Positions 28,602-40,060 of a stretch of DNA of 64,000 nt are shown piece after piece. Origin of the DNA: BM003 sp963699835 (GTDB taxonomy: Bacteria > Pseudomonadota > Gammaproteobacteria > Steroidobacterales > BM003); assembly GCA_963699835.1 (NCBI GenBank), contig CAVOVJ010000008.1, positions 133,214 through 197,213 of the forward strand. The letters run 5' to 3'. Numbering within the stretch: the stretch's first letter is position 1; the number at the start of each line of letters is the position of its first letter. The translations under genes and the position numbers were made by a program. The notes beneath the pieces were generated by a model. That model did no database searches, was not told the DNA's origin, and worked only from the letters and a program-made list of their open reading frames with translations.

Positions 28602-29641
28602 CGTTCCGTGCTTGGCTCCGCGTTCAACGTTGCGAGGCACAAGTCTGGGGAATCCAAACCGACATGTCGCCAGGCCGCTCCCTTTTCCGCTATCGCAATT
28701 ATTCTATGCTGATCTTCCTCACTAAGGTCTCGTTCCCATCTTGAGGCCGCAAGCCGGGAATTTTTGAAAACACCATAATAGGCCCCGTCATCGCTACCGG
28801 TGCTGGCGCCTAGAAATTTCTGTGTCTCGGGCGCCCATCCGAGGCCAGCGAAATCGAACATACTACGGGTGATTCCGATCGGATCAGCGCATAGGTCGTC
28901 GTAACATACAACCAGCGCTCTGTCAGTTTTTGCGCAATCCGCGATCGCCTTCTCATTGAACAACAACCATCGCCAGGCAAGCCTCTCGACCGCAGTCAGG
29001 CTCGAAAGATAGCCAAGATCCAATGAGTGGTTCTTGGCCAGATCAGTGTCCAGAAGCAGATGATAAATTCCGTAGTCTTCGCTGGATCCAGAATTATCTT
29101 CGAAGTGTGACCGTTGCTCACCACGCAGAACCGATGACACGTAACCACAAGGGTGACGAATGATGTGAATCGCACGCGCGGCGGGAAAAGTTTCGATCAG
29201 GACACCCAGCCGAGCCAGAGACTCAATCGATTTCCATACCAGCCGCATTTCACCGTGAATTCGACGGGACGCTCCAACGACCGGGAAACCCGGCACTACT
29301 TTGCCACCTATCTTTGCAGCGAGTGCGCCGACCCTCTGAATCTCGAACGCAGGAGTGGACTGATAGGCCTTCTTGAAAACCGGCGTCTTCGCACATACTT
29401 TGGGTACATTCATCGCCGCGACTGATGCAACGAAACGACGCAGCAAACTGAAATACAGCGGCGCATCTTCCACTCTCGGCACAAGCGGCACGGCCGAAAT
29501 CGGTGACCAGCTATCCGGCTCGTGGCGGTAAAGGGTCAGCGGATGACTGTCGAATATCTTGCCAATCCAGGTTGTTCCTGACCGCGGCATGCCAAACAAA
29601 AAAATCGGGCATTCGCGCTGCTTGCCTGAGTCAAAAGACAT
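28598..29641 (-). CDS. Sulfotransferase family protein 6
   Basis: An intact 347-residue protein. CPIFLFGMPRSGTTWIGKIFDSHP is a canonical PAPS phosphate loop. RAIHIIRHPCGYVSSVLRG is the second motif, followed by VVCYDDLCADP. No signal peptide. It sits 19 nt after the amidotransferase and overlaps the next glycosyltransferase by 4 nt, so it belongs to the same operon as xrtA. The acceptor is presumably the repeat unit. Confidence 0.87.
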   Translation of the reverse strand: MSFDSGKQRECPIFLFGMPRSGTTWIGKIFDSHPLTLYRHEPDSWSPISAVPLVPRVEDAPLYFSLLRRFVASVAAMNVPKVCAKTPVFKKAYQSTPAFEIQRVGALAAKIGGKVVPGFPVVGASRRIHGEMRLVWKSIESLARLGVLIETFPAARAIHIIRHPCGYVSSVLRGEQRSHFEDNSGSSEDYGIYHLLLDTDLAKNHSLDLGYLSSLTAVERLAWRWLLFNEKAIADCAKTDRALVVCYDDLCADPIGITRSMFDFAGLGWAPETQKFLGASTGSDDGAYYGVFKNSRLAASRWERDLSEEDQHRIIAIAEKGAAWRHVGLDSPDLCLATLNAEPSTER

Positions 29642-29660
29642 CGAGGATTTCTCCGAAGAA

Positions 29661-31602
29661 TCAGGCCGTCGCCACTGCAGACGGCGACGCGAAACGGCAC
29701 GCTTCCGCCGATTGAGAAATCCGCCGCATTGACCCCTCGAACATCAGCAGCGCCCACAGGATCGCACTGTGCTCACGCATACCGCTTTGGTGCTCGTTGA
29801 CCAGACGCTCCAGCTCGGCACGCTTGAAGTAACCACTTTCTCCCAGCGTTCCGCCAAGAACTCCGTCCTTCAGCGTCTGTCGAAGCGGACCGCGAAACCA
29901 TTTGGAAATAGGCACCGCAAACCCCATTTTGTCACGGTACATAACGTCATGCGGGATATGCGGCTCCAAAGCCTTTTTCAGACAGTACTTGCCTTCACGT
30001 CCCTTGAGTTTCAATTGTGGCGGAATACCCGACACCCACTCAACAAAAGTGTGATCGAGCATCGGCACACGTACCTCGAGGCTGTGCGCCATGCTTGCCC
30101 TATCTACCTTGGTCAAAATATCTCCGGGCAAATAGGTTTTGAAATCGAGATACTGAATAAGCGGCAAGCCACTTTTTACAGGTGCGTCTTTCGCGTATTC
30201 GCGGAAAACCTCGATCGCCGTGTAACCGCCCAGGCGGTTTACAAAGTCGGGAGTGTATAGGCGCTGCCGGAGTTCCGTCGGAAATATCGAGACACTGTGC
30301 ATATAGCCTTCAAGCGAACTCCGGCCGATCGCTTCGAGTGTCGACTTAGCGCGGAAGATCTTTGGTGCCCAGTCGATTTTCGGATAGAACCGACCCAACG
30401 CCCCAAATAACGGGCCACGAATGGCCTGCGGTAAAATACGCCGGATGTATTCCTCGTACGCATGCCAGCGATGCCGTCCGTAACCGATGAAATTTTCATC
30501 TCCGCCATCTCCGGACAACGCCACCGTCACCCTCTCTCGGGCAAGCTGACAGACCCGGTAGGTTGGAATCGCGGAACTATCAGCAAATGGCTCATCGTAG
30601 AAATCGGGTAATTTTTCAACGAGACTGAAATCGTCCGGCTCGACCTCGCGGACAATGTGGTGTGTACGATACCTGTCCGCGACTTGCTGTGCAAATTGTG
30701 ATTCGTTGAAAGCAGGGTCTCCAAACGAAATACAACAGGTATTGACCGGATCATCCGACAACTGCCCCATCATCGCGACAACTGCGCTTGAATCGACGCC
30801 GCCGGACAAAAATGCGCCAAGTGGCACCTCGGCAATCAGTCGCCGGTTAACTGCCGCCTTAAGTCGATCGATCATTTCGTGGCTCAGTGTGTCGCCCTGA
30901 GCACGCACTTCCGGAAAAAACGGAACATCCCAGTATTGGTGTGATTCAGGAACATTCTGGTTATGTCAATCCGCAGCGTGTGACCCGGAGGCAATTTGTA
31001 TGCATCGCTCGAATATCGTCTTGGGATCCGGCACGTAACCGAAAGCAAAATAGTCCTCGACCGCCTCGTCCCTGATTCGTCGCGAAAATCGCGGATGCCC
31101 CATCAGCACTTTCAGCTCGGTGCCAAACAGGAAAAATCCGTCTTCGGATACGCCGTAATAGAGCGGCTTTATGCCGATCCGGTCGCGTGCGAGGAAACAG
31201 GCAGTTCTGATTGCGATCCCAGATGGCAAACGCGAACATGCCGTTGAATCGCTCGACACAGGCCTCGCCCCATTCCTCCCATGCGTGCACGATGACTTCG
31301 GTGTCACAGCGGGTCCTGAACACATGGCCACGTGCGCGCAGGAGATCGCAAATTTCCAGGAAATTGTAGATCTCGCCGTTGAACGTGACTGCAACCGACT
31401 CGTCTTCGTTGAACATCGGCTGCGCGCCACCCTCGAGATCGATGATGGCGAGGCGGCGATGACCAAGACCGACACCGGGCTCGAAATGATAGCCTTCTCC
31501 ATCCGGCCCGCGATGCGCCTGGCTGCGATTCATGACCTTCAGCAAGTCCTGATCCACATTGCGTTTACCACGCAAATCGAAAATGCCGGAGATTCCACAC
31601 AT
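29661..31602 (-). CDS. asnB: Exosortase A system-associated amidotransferase 1 (asparagine synthase type), frame-disrupted
   Basis: Joined length about 646 residues. MCGISGIFDLRGKRNVDQ carries Cys2. AHRGPDGEG, FNGEIYNFLEI, CFLARDRIGIKPLYYG and DYFAFGYVPDPKTIF follow. After shifts the synthetase domain has QYWDVPFFPEV, LSGGVDSSAVVAMM, ALSGDGGDENFIGYGRH and KADRASMAHSLEVRVPMLD-like sequence. Indels are needed near 31200 and 30965-30910. The start ATG overlaps the previous stop as TAATG. It probably amidates a uronic acid or similar group of the polymer. Confidence 0.85.
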
Positions 31603-32821
31603 TAAGCCGCCCTCAGCTTCTGCCCGGTTTGATCCGGACCTTGCAGATACTGATAAAATCTCACCGTATTGTGCCGCCATCGCATCGAGCGAGAACTGCG
31701 ATTCCACCCGTTGCCGGGCCGCCGAGCCAAGCGCCGTCGCATAGCCCGGTTCGTCGATGAACATCGAGTCATCGCCTGCGCCATCGCTTCTACGTCACCC
31801 GACGGCACCAGCAACCCATGAACACCATGTTCGATCAATTCCGGATTGCCACCCACCGCGGTCGCTACGATCGGAAGCGATGTCGCCATTGCCTCCAGAA
31901 TCGTGTTGGAAATGCCTTCGTTCAAAGAAGGCAGAACGAAAGCATCCAGCGCTCGCATGATACCGGGAATATCGTCACTGCGGCCGGGCAACCAAGCCAG
32001 ATCGTCGATACCACGATCGCGCAACGCAGATTGGCAACGCAACCTTTCCGGACCGTCGCCGACCAGAACCAGCCGCACCAGCCCGCCCAGACCCTGGCTC
32101 GCGGTTGGCAACACGGGAAAACGCATCAATCAGGACATCCAGACCCTTGACCGGGTCCATGCGTCCTACAAATCCGAAGACAAAGGGCTTTGGGTTACGC
32201 GGGAAAGGCAGATCGGTGGAACGCATCGCCCGGGCACGAATTTAGCAGTGTCCACGCCATTGTAGATCTGGCGAATTTTTACCGCCGATATTCCGATGTC
32301 ATTTTGCTAGCCACGACGCGATATCGCGCGACACAGCTACGTAGGATTTGATAAAGGGATCGCAGACCTTGCGTAGCCTGCGGTAACGAGCTACTCGATC
32401 CCTTCAGGTCGCTCGCTTCCCAGCCATGCTCGCCATGAACCCTAATCGGAACACCGGCAAATGCAGCTACCGGCGCGAGATCGAGTGTTCCGATATTGCG
32501 CGTGTGAACAATATCTGGTCGTAGGCTGCGCAACAGGCGCCAGAATCTGAAGATAGAATCGCCGGATCCTTGCCCTCTGCTTTGTCGAGTTCGAAGACGG
32601 CCGTGTCGTCGCGCTCAATCCGATTGCGAAAATCGGTTGCCCGCTTAACACAAACGATGCTGTGCCTGATTTGATCACGTGGCATCGTATTAATGAGGTT
32701 AACTGACGCCATTCTCCATACCGCCAACAGCCAGGCTATCGATTACATGTACGACACGCGCAGTATTCGCGGAGCGGCCAGACAAGGTATTCATCGCGCC
32801 ACCGTCAAGGTGTCTGCTCAT
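31602..32821 (-). CDS. Glycosyltransferase, PEP-CTERM/EpsH1 system-associated family 2 (Stp2-like), frame-disrupted
   Basis: About 406 residues when joined. VVHVIDSLAVGGMENGV, then NLINTMPRDQIRHSIVCVKR, IVHTRNIGTLDLAPVAAFAGVPIRVHGEHGWE, then the donor domain with GFVGRMDPVKGLDVLIDAF, RLVLVGDGPER, PGRSDDIPGIMRALDAFVLPSLNEGISNTILEAMATSLPIVATAVGGNPELI. At least four shifts are required. Start ATG 32821 lies inside the end of xrtA (17-nt overlap). The raw frame near 31.6-31.7 kb runs into the amidotransferase, but this is a by-product of a shift. Confidence 0.82.
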
Positions 32822-34389
32822 CGGAAGTCGGAAGCCGGCAATCGGTCTGAGTAGAATCCGCGGCAGACAAACAGCGCCGCAACCGGTCATGATGATCCAC
32901 AACAAACTGCCGCAGCATTTCTTCAGCGGCTGTCTCCTGACCGAGTTGCACCGGTGTCGCTATGGCAACGAATGCACTCGACCCTGACCGCCCGAGAACC
33001 ATATCGTAGATCTCGAGAAACTTGGCCCAGAAGCCGGCTCGCCGTGGATCTCCCGCCGACAATGTAATAGCTGTAGACACGCAGCCGTTGCCCCGGTCGT
33101 AAAGGGTCGCGCTCTCGACTGCGACATCGCGTCCTGATCGGAGCTCGACATCGTCCCGCGAGCGCGTCGACAGCCGCCACATTTCCGGATCGAACAGCAG
33201 GTTTAGCTGATTGACCAGCTCGCTGTCCTGACTTACCTCACGATAGACGAATGCGTGCAGCTCGAGGCGGGTATCACCACGCATGTAAGCCGCCGCCAGC
33301 GACTCGTCATAACCCGGTGAATTTCGGTGCATAGCCAAGTTCCAGTTCCCCGATCGCCGTCCAACCCGAAGCCGGCGCCGGCACCTGAGCGATTGCAGTG
33401 GCCGCGACGCGTGTCGCGGTGGCATTCGCCATCCCTGCAACGGCAACGACAACTCCAACACAAGCCAATGCCGTTGCGACCAAGCCGACCATAGGGGACA
33501 CCTGGCCGGGGCGGGTCTCGCCGTTGACATCGCGCTTCCGCGGACGGTCGGAAAATTTCACACCAACAATGAAAAGCGCAAGCATGAACAACGCGAACAG
33601 GATACGTCCGAAGACGATGTGATCCGGGCCAGTGCCATAACGCATGTGAGTAAAATGCGCTACAAGCACAACTAGGTAGGCACGAATTCCGTTTGCCAGG
33701 ATCGGCACAACGAACGCCGCAAGCAAGAAACAACAGGCGCCGCCGCCAGCTCTCATACTCTAACCACACAAAGTAAACAGCCAGAACCAAGCAAGCGAGA
33801 AGATAGCGGACACCGCTACACGCCTCCGCCACCTCGAAATTTCCATTCGCAGTGCTGAGGAAAAAACCATCGCGATACACGGGAATCCCGCTTGCTTGCA
33901 GTGCCAGCACCGTGAAGTCCGCGGTGAACTCCATCAATCGCGGCACCATGAATTCGCCGAACGGCACCATGAACAGCAGATAACCCAAAGGGAACATTGC
34001 CACGCTAGCTACCGCGTGACCCAGCACCGCCCACACGACTATGCCGATCATTGCAACCGCCGCAAGCTGATGCATCGACCTGCACGCCGGCAATGTCACC
34101 GATGTACCAGACCAACGCTGCCAGCAGCAATACTATTAATGCGAGAGCGCTTGGCTGAATTGCCGCCAGGCGCAGCTCAGCGCGTTTTAGCCAAAGCGCA
34201 TAACCAGAAAGAGCAGGAATCAGGAAACCGTGGGCGAAAGTATTGTCTCGCATCCAGGTTGCGACCATCGAGTCAAAACTCGGACCAAAGCGCGACGACC
34301 ACCAAAACCACTGCCGATGCAGCGAGCACCCAGGCCAGCGAGCGGCGGCTGCTTTGCAAGTGCATCATGTCGGTTTCAACGGTTGCCAT
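32805..34389 (-). CDS. xrtA: Exosortase A fused to an EpsI domain (frame-disrupted)
   Basis: Joined length about 527 residues. The N-terminal two-thirds is the membrane exosortase, an unusual transpeptidase/protease that cuts PEP-CTERM proteins. The catalytic cysteine is in FEVAEACSGVRYLL. ANGIRAYLVV has the conserved Arg and GTGPDHIVFGRILF the His. The C-terminal third is an EpsI-like periplasmic domain (AYMRGDTRLELHAFVYREVSQDSELVNQLN...). Start ATG 34389 gives MATVETDMMHLQSSRRSLAWVLAASA. Shifts near 34085, 33740 and 33315 must be corrected. It lies inside the glycosyltransferase operon. Confidence 0.88.
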
Positions 34390-34407
34390 GGCTTTGCCGA
34401 ATAACTC

Positions 34408-35665
34408 TCAGGCCGCGATCCCGGTCTTGCCGCGCGCCGTCTGACCAGCGACTGCGGTTACAGCAGTCTCAATCAAGTCAGACATTCGCGACAGATTGAC
34501 CGACCATTCGTAATGCTGACGGATGTATTGGCCACCAGCGCCATGCGAACTACGCGCACCGATAGTCCGGTTCAGCACCTCCAGGACCATGCTGCTCATC
34601 GCGGCTGGATCGGCAGTGACCTGTAGCGGCGCATCGGCAGCCAGCCCCTCTGCGGCCTCGGGAGTACAGATCACGGGCTTTTCCATCGACAGCGCTTCCA
34701 GCACCTTGTTTTGCACGCCTCGAGCCACCCTCAACGGCGCAACTACCACATTGCGCATGCGACAAATACGGCCGCACATCGGGTACCCGACCAGTTACCC
34801 GGACCGCGTCGGCATCAGCCAGACGTTTGACCGCATCGGTCGGGTTTGAACCCACGATCCAGAACTCGGCATTCGGATCGCTGTCGATGGATTGCCGGGA
34901 AAACCTCCTCCGCGAACCAGCTGACCGCATCCACGTTGGCGCGGTAATCCATCGCGCCGGTGAAAACTATCGGCTTGCTGACCGGCTGCAAAGGGCTCGT
35001 CAAAATCCGATTGCCGGGTCGAAGTAAGCCTGATCCACTCCGTTGGCAACCGCATGAATGCGCTCGGCAGCCTGCCGGAGCGAGCCGGCGCAGAAGCTCA
35101 GCCTCGGCCTCCGTAACAACGACCGAGGCATCGAATTGCGCCGCGATTTTGCGCTCATAGCGCTCCAGAGTCGTGTACTCGCGCCTGTAAACCCAGGCTA
35201 ACGGGCCATTTGCTTCCTCTGCATATTGGCGCCACTTATCGGAATCAACGTCGACAAAGTCCATGACCCGGCCGATCTGCGCAATGCGCTTCAAGATAAC
35301 GCGCCATGGGCGACGAAAACGCGAGCGCCGCCGCGACCCGGTTTTCTCGAACGAGACCATCGACCCACGCAGACAACTGCGAGTTCCAGAAATAGTCCAG
35401 TGAAAGCGGACGACCCGCAGCAATGCTGCCGATACCCTTGATACGCCCAAGGAGCGGATTCAATGCATACCGCCTTGACCTCCGTACGCATAGCTCATCG
35501 AGTTCGCCCACGTATTGCCAGTCCGCGGGATCGTCAACCAGGCATCCCAGATAAATCCGGTATATCCGCAGCAAGGTGTCGCAGCAAATGATATGAACGA
35601 ATTTTGTCGCCCTTGTTCGGTGGATACGGCATACGGTGCGCCAGGAACAACAGACCCTTCTTCAT
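34408..35665 (-). CDS. Glycosyltransferase, PEP-CTERM/EpsH1 system-associated family 1 (Stp1-like), copy 2, frame-disrupted
   Basis: About 418 residues joined. Start MKKGLLFLAHRMPYPPNKGDKIRSYHLLRHLA is diagnostic for the family. Later parts are LGCLVDDPADWQYV, DFVDVDSDKWRQYAE, YERKIAAQFDASVVVTEAEAELL, IVFTGAMDYRANVDAVSWFAEEVFPAI and VVVAPLRVARGVQNKVLEALSMEKPVICTPEAAEGL. Several indels occur between 35600 and 34750. The ATG overlaps the FemAB stop as ATGA. Compared with copy 1 at 16.1 kb, this one has the standard position next to xrtA. Confidence 0.83.
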
Positions 35666-36741
35666 CCCAGTCGCCTCGCGATCCACGGCCCGAGCATTCG
35701 CGCAATAGGCAGTGGCAGATCGTTTCCACGCATTGATGAAAAGCTGGTATTTGGCATTCGTCGGGCTGAGGTTTGGCACGGCTGTCAGCCTTGACCAGGT
35801 AGTACTGGTAGTAAAGCGGCTGTGGCTCGAAGCCCCAGTTCTTTTTGAAACTGTAGGGTCCTGTTCCCGCGGTGCTGCGTCCGTAGTCGAAGACTTCGAC
35901 GCCAGACTGACAGGCTCTTTCCATCACCGCCCAGTACATGAAATCGTTGCCCTTGTATTTGCGCGCGAGTTCTCCGCCGCCACCATAGTAAGGGAGAATT
36001 TCGTTGCGGAACCGGAAACTCATCACGCTACATACTGTCTCACCGTGTCGCGTCACGGTCAGGATCTCGGCCTGACCCGGAAATGTCTCGACGATCGCAT
36101 CGAGGTACTGCCGGCCAAAAAACGGCGTGCCAAGATTGCGTTTGCATTCCGATAGCGTCGCGTATAAGCGCCCGGCGTTGGCATCGATCTCGGCGACGAG
36201 ATCGGCTTTTATGCCTTTGCGGATCATTGCCCGTTGTTTTCTGGGAACCGCTTTCAGGTTGGCTTCGGGATCTGGAACAATCGGCTTGCGAAAGGTCACA
36301 TACTGGGTTTTGGTCGGCCAGTCGGGCAGCGGCTCGAGATTGCGCAACTCGAGATAGTCGACGCCGAGGCTGTCGGCGAGTTTGCAGGCCGCATCGACGA
36401 GTGCCTGTCTCGCCTCAGGCGTCGCTGGCGACCGGTCCGCCATAGACCAGGAAAGGCACCGATATCAGCGCATTGCCGAACAACAGGCTACGCACATGTC
36501 CGAGCGGCAGAATCCCCTCGATGTCGCCCTGCCGCTCGACCAGAAGATAATGGGTCTTGTGTCCGAGGACATTCTCGAGGATATGGCGCCAGCCGGACAT
36601 ATGATAAAAGGTCGCCTTGTCGTTCGAGCGAACAAATTCGTCCCAGCGATCGCGGTCCTCGTTCCGCATCGTTCTGACCGGATCAAGTTCGGCGCGCAAT
36701 TCGCCGGCGCGAATTTTTGCCACCGCAGCGTGAATACTCAT
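35662..36741 (-). CDS. FemAB-like protein, XrtA/PEP-CTERM system-associated (frame-disrupted)
   Basis: About 359 residues joined. N-terminal RDRWDEFVRSNDKATFYHMSGWRHILENVLGH, then PFLVYGGPVA, and the second GNAT-like domain with SFRFRNEILPYYGGGGELARKYKGNDFMYWAVMERACQSGVEVFDYGRSTAGTGPYSFKKNWGFEPQPLYYQYYL, the hallmark of this subfamily. FemAB proteins add amino acids from aminoacyl-tRNA to peptidoglycan; here the target may be the polysaccharide, which is unproven. Shifts near 36440 and 35770. ATGA overlaps at both ends. Confidence 0.83.
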
Positions 36742-37620
36742 GAGCAGATTCCGAAAACTTTGTCCATGCGGCCCCAGCGAAACCGATTCAGCAGCGCACC
36801 AAGCCGCGACTCGAATCGAGACAGGTTCAGATAGTGACGGAAGCGGGTGCGCCGATTGATGCCTCTGACCCGTGGCTGATCCGGATCCAGCTCCCAGGGG
36901 TGAAAGTAAAATACTGCCGGCAGCTCTGTCGCCGCTATTAACCTGCCCGATCGCCCACAACGATGCGGCCAGCGGATACAAACGGAAAAAACCGCCGCCC
37001 GCAACCGGCCAGTTGCGTCCGAAGCGGCGAATCGTCGAGGCAGGAATTTCCAGAATGCCCTGCGCACCATCGCGGAATGGTCCGCGCGGCGCGTCCGGCA
37101 CGCCATAGTGATCATGTGAGACAGGGTAGATGCTGGAACTGTAGGTATGTCCGGCCTCGGCCAAAACCGCATGAGCCCAGGGAGTACGATGATCCACCGA
37201 GAAACTGGCCGCCCGGTAGCCGAGAACTGGCTGGCCGGACAGGTCCTGGAGAAGCTTGCGGGTCCGCTCGACGTCGTCACGGAATTCTTCCGGGGTCTGG
37301 GTAAATACCTTGTGGTGCGCCCAGCCATGACTGGCGATTTCATGTCCGCCATCGGCGATAGCGCGAATCATTTGCGGGAACCGCTCCGCCACGCATCCCA
37401 ACGTAAAAAAGGTCGCATGCGCTTCGCGCTCCGCAAACAATCGCAACACTTTTGCGACGTTCTGTTCGATGCGCGATGGAATGCCTGGCCATTCCGACCG
37501 CGGGAATACCGCGTCGAACGCCGACACCTGGAAGTAGTCCTCTACGTCCACACTCATCGCATTGCACGTGATCCTGCTCGCGTAGTCGTCACTCAGGTCG
37601 ATCGCGGTTGAAAGATTCAT
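36738..37620 (-). CDS. XrtA system polysaccharide deacetylase (frame-disrupted)
   Basis: About 293 residues joined. MSVDVEDYFQVSAF carries the DxED-type catalytic site of this NodB subfamily. HATFFTLGCVAERFPQMIRAIADGGHEIASHGWAHHKVF has the metal-binding His pair. YRAASFSVDHRTPWA and ILEIPASTIRRFGRNWPVAGGGFFRLYP follow, and the C-terminal part LPAVFYFHPWELDPDQPRV is in another frame after one shift near 36940. It should deacetylate the polymer. Start ATG 37620; it overlaps the FemAB start by 4 nt. Confidence 0.85.
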
Positions 37621-37669
37621 CGTCAGGCGCTTCCCTGTCCCTGTGTCAGCCTGTGGTCCCGATCGCACG

Positions 37670-39076
37670 TCAGAACGTGCGCTTGATCCAGAACCCTATC
37701 GTATTGGCCGTGTAGCCCGAGTCATCATTGCTGTCGGGTTCTTGTTTGGAGTGCTGGTATGCGACATTCGCATAGGTGCGCGGACCCAGTTCGTACTCGA
37801 CCTCGGCGCGAACGCGCCAGATGTCGTCCTCTCGTTCGATATCCGCAAATTTGCGGTGAGTAAATTGCCCCAGAAGAGAAACCATCGTGCGCGAACCGGC
37901 ATCCCAGTGCCAACGCAGACTGGCGCCACGACTCTCCTCGTTGCCGAGTTCGTCAGGATCGATATCGGCTGCTCTTCGTCGAGAATGATGTTGTCTTTCT
38001 TTCCCTGAAAGACACGGAACGTCCAGCTGCTTTTCGGCAAATCGTAAGTCGTGCGCCACTGGAAACGCTTGAAAACGTAGCGCCCACCGGCATTGGGCCG
38101 GTCCAGCGAGTCATCCGAGATCGTCATCGTCCGGGAACGGCATCCGGGCATAACCATCCAGACCGGGCGTAAAAGGCGTTTCGTTGTAGCTGATGTCTGT
38201 CGTAAAACGCTGCACTTCGTAACGAAACGTACCGCGATAGGTGCTACCCCAGGACCGCTCCCCGGCAGCCAGTAGCAAACGCATGACGATTGTTCGGTTC
38301 AAGCTCGAAACCGGCCTCCCATGACTGATCCTCCAGTTCCGAAGAATTCGAGGTCCTCATAATCCGTTTCCAGCCCGTACGCGCCAAAAATCCGTGCGAT
38401 ATCGTGTCACCCACAGGCCCATTTCGCCATACGCGATCTGGTATTCGAAATCGTTGCTGACGTCGTATTCGACCTTGGTGTAGTTGTAGTTGGCGCGCCA
38501 GGTAAAACCGGAGTTTCTGTCCCAATCTCCAATATTGAAAGTCGCAACATGGCGTTTCGAGTCCTGCGTGTCGTCGTCGTCATACCACAGCTCACCATAC
38601 TGGTACGACAAGAACAATTGACCATCATCGCCGAATTCCTGACGCAGATACGGGACGCAGGTCGAAACGGGTTATATCGGTCCGATTACCGCTGCGTGGC
38701 AGGTTGCCAAAGCTGTAACTGCGCTGCGGGATCGACGATACCCTGGAAACCGCGCGGCGGAGGCGTCAAAGAAAAAAGTATCCTTGACAATTTCGGCGAG
38801 TGCATTGCCACTGAAGCGATGCGAGAAATTGGTATCTGTCCCGCCATACACAAACGCATCGAGCGCATAACGCGCGGCCAGATCGAGGCGCTCTGCATCG
38901 CGTGCAAACACGAAAGCCGGCCGTACCCAAAGCAGCCACTCGTCTTCTTCATCGTCAGAGGACAATCGAACGTTGTCAGTATAACCGGTACCTGCCTCGA
39001 CCTCCGGCGCAAACTCCATCGTCGCCGAAAAAGCCGGCGCCGCAGCCAGCAAGGCCAACAGCCATAGGCAAACCAC
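37670..39076 (-). CDS. Outer-membrane protein of the PEP-CTERM/XrtA system (TIGR03016-like), frame-disrupted
   Basis: About 468 residues joined. The signal peptide VVCLWLLALLAAAPAFSA leads into TMEFAPEVEAGTGYTDNVRLSSDDEEDEWLLWVRPAF and alternating beta strands with a terminal Phe (GFWIKRTF), typical of an outer-membrane barrel. At least five indels are needed. The start is uncertain: GTG 39076 lies in the arm of a hairpin, while ATG 39104 would need one more shift. It probably forms part of the outer-membrane exit for the polymer. It follows the autokinase gene. Confidence 0.75.
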
Positions 39077-39099
39077 CCGTCCGCGGAAGACGGGTGGTT
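39071..39099 (-). promoter_or_regulatory. Hairpin over the start of the outer-membrane protein gene
   Basis: Perfect 11-bp arms AACCACCCGTC and GACGGGTGGTT flank a 7-nt loop. It lies 28 nt after the autokinase stop and includes the only in-frame GTG start. It lacks a U-tract, so it is a candidate translation-control element or processing site rather than an intrinsic terminator. Confidence 0.45.
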
Positions 39100-39126
39100 A
39101 ACATGACGCTGGAACAACGGATTGCG

Positions 39127-40060
39127 TCAGTCGCCATAGCCATAGTTGTTGTAATAACCGCCGTAGTAACCGCCGCCCGTCGAAAACCGCGACTTGTTCA
39201 AAACGAGGTTGATCGGCTTGGAAGGATCCAGCGTGTCGAGTGCCTGCGACAACGACTGCTGCCCGGTCTGACCCGACTCGACAACGACTACTATCTGGCC
39301 CACCTGGGTAGCCAGCGCATGCGCCTCGCTGGTCAGCAGCAGCGGCGGCGTATCGACCACGATAATTCGGTCCGGGTAGCGGGTCGAGAGCTCGTGAATC
39401 AGCGATTTCATCTGGTCGCTGGCAAGCAGTTCGGTTGCCTCCGCATGACGCGTACCGGCGGGCAAGATCCGGATATCGTTGAGATCGGTTCGAACGATCG
39501 CGTCGCTGATCGACGCGTTGGGATCGTCCAGCAAGTCGAGCAAGCCAGGACGATCATCAAGACCGAATTCTCGCGATATGTGGGGCTTGGCCACATCCGC
39601 ATCGACCAGCAACACCGTACGGTTGCGCTCCATCGACAGGCTCATCGCCAGGTTGACCGAACAAAAGGTCTTGCCGCTTGCCGGCATTGCACTGCCGATC
39701 ATGATCACGTTCATATGCTGCCCCAATGCGGCCTCATGACCCTGAGCATTGGCAAGCAATGGTCGCTTGATGCGACGAAACTCCTCGGCCAACGTCTGGC
39801 TCGCGTCGAGCGGGGGCAGCAGACCACTCTCGCGCAGGCTTGCCACATCGACATGAAAAACGGGCTTGAGATCAGCAGCGGCATCGGCGGCATCGTGCGC
39901 CGGTGCTGTCCGCGGGATTACCGGATTCGTCTATCTCCGGTTTCCGCGTCTCGGTCATTACCGCCTCGTCCATACCCTGCTCCACGCCGGACACCGCGGT
40001 GTCGTCACTGCCGGCCTGTTTTTGCTGCAACCGCTGCAGCGCCTGTTGAATCTTGCTCAC
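39127..40060 (-). CDS. XrtA-associated tyrosine autokinase (polysaccharide co-polymerase kinase), frame-disrupted once
   Basis: About 311 residues. The start is GTG 40060, overlapping the chain-length gene stop (GTGA): MSKIQQALQRLQQKQAGSD. After one shift near 39890 come the P-loop GSAMPASGKTFCSVNLAMSL (Walker A), VLLVDADVAKP (Walker A'), IIVVDTPPLLL (Walker B) and a tyrosine-rich tail GGGYYGGYYNNYGYGD where autophosphorylation would occur. It pairs with the membrane chain-length protein to control polymer length and export. Confidence 0.88.

Noticed and set aside
30961..31764. Apparent fusion of a glycosyltransferase C-terminus to an asparagine synthase N-terminus in one frame
   Set aside because: A frameshift near 31660 causes the read-through. 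The other frame gives the natural glycosyltransferase stop at 31602, which overlaps the amidotransferase ATG as TAATG.
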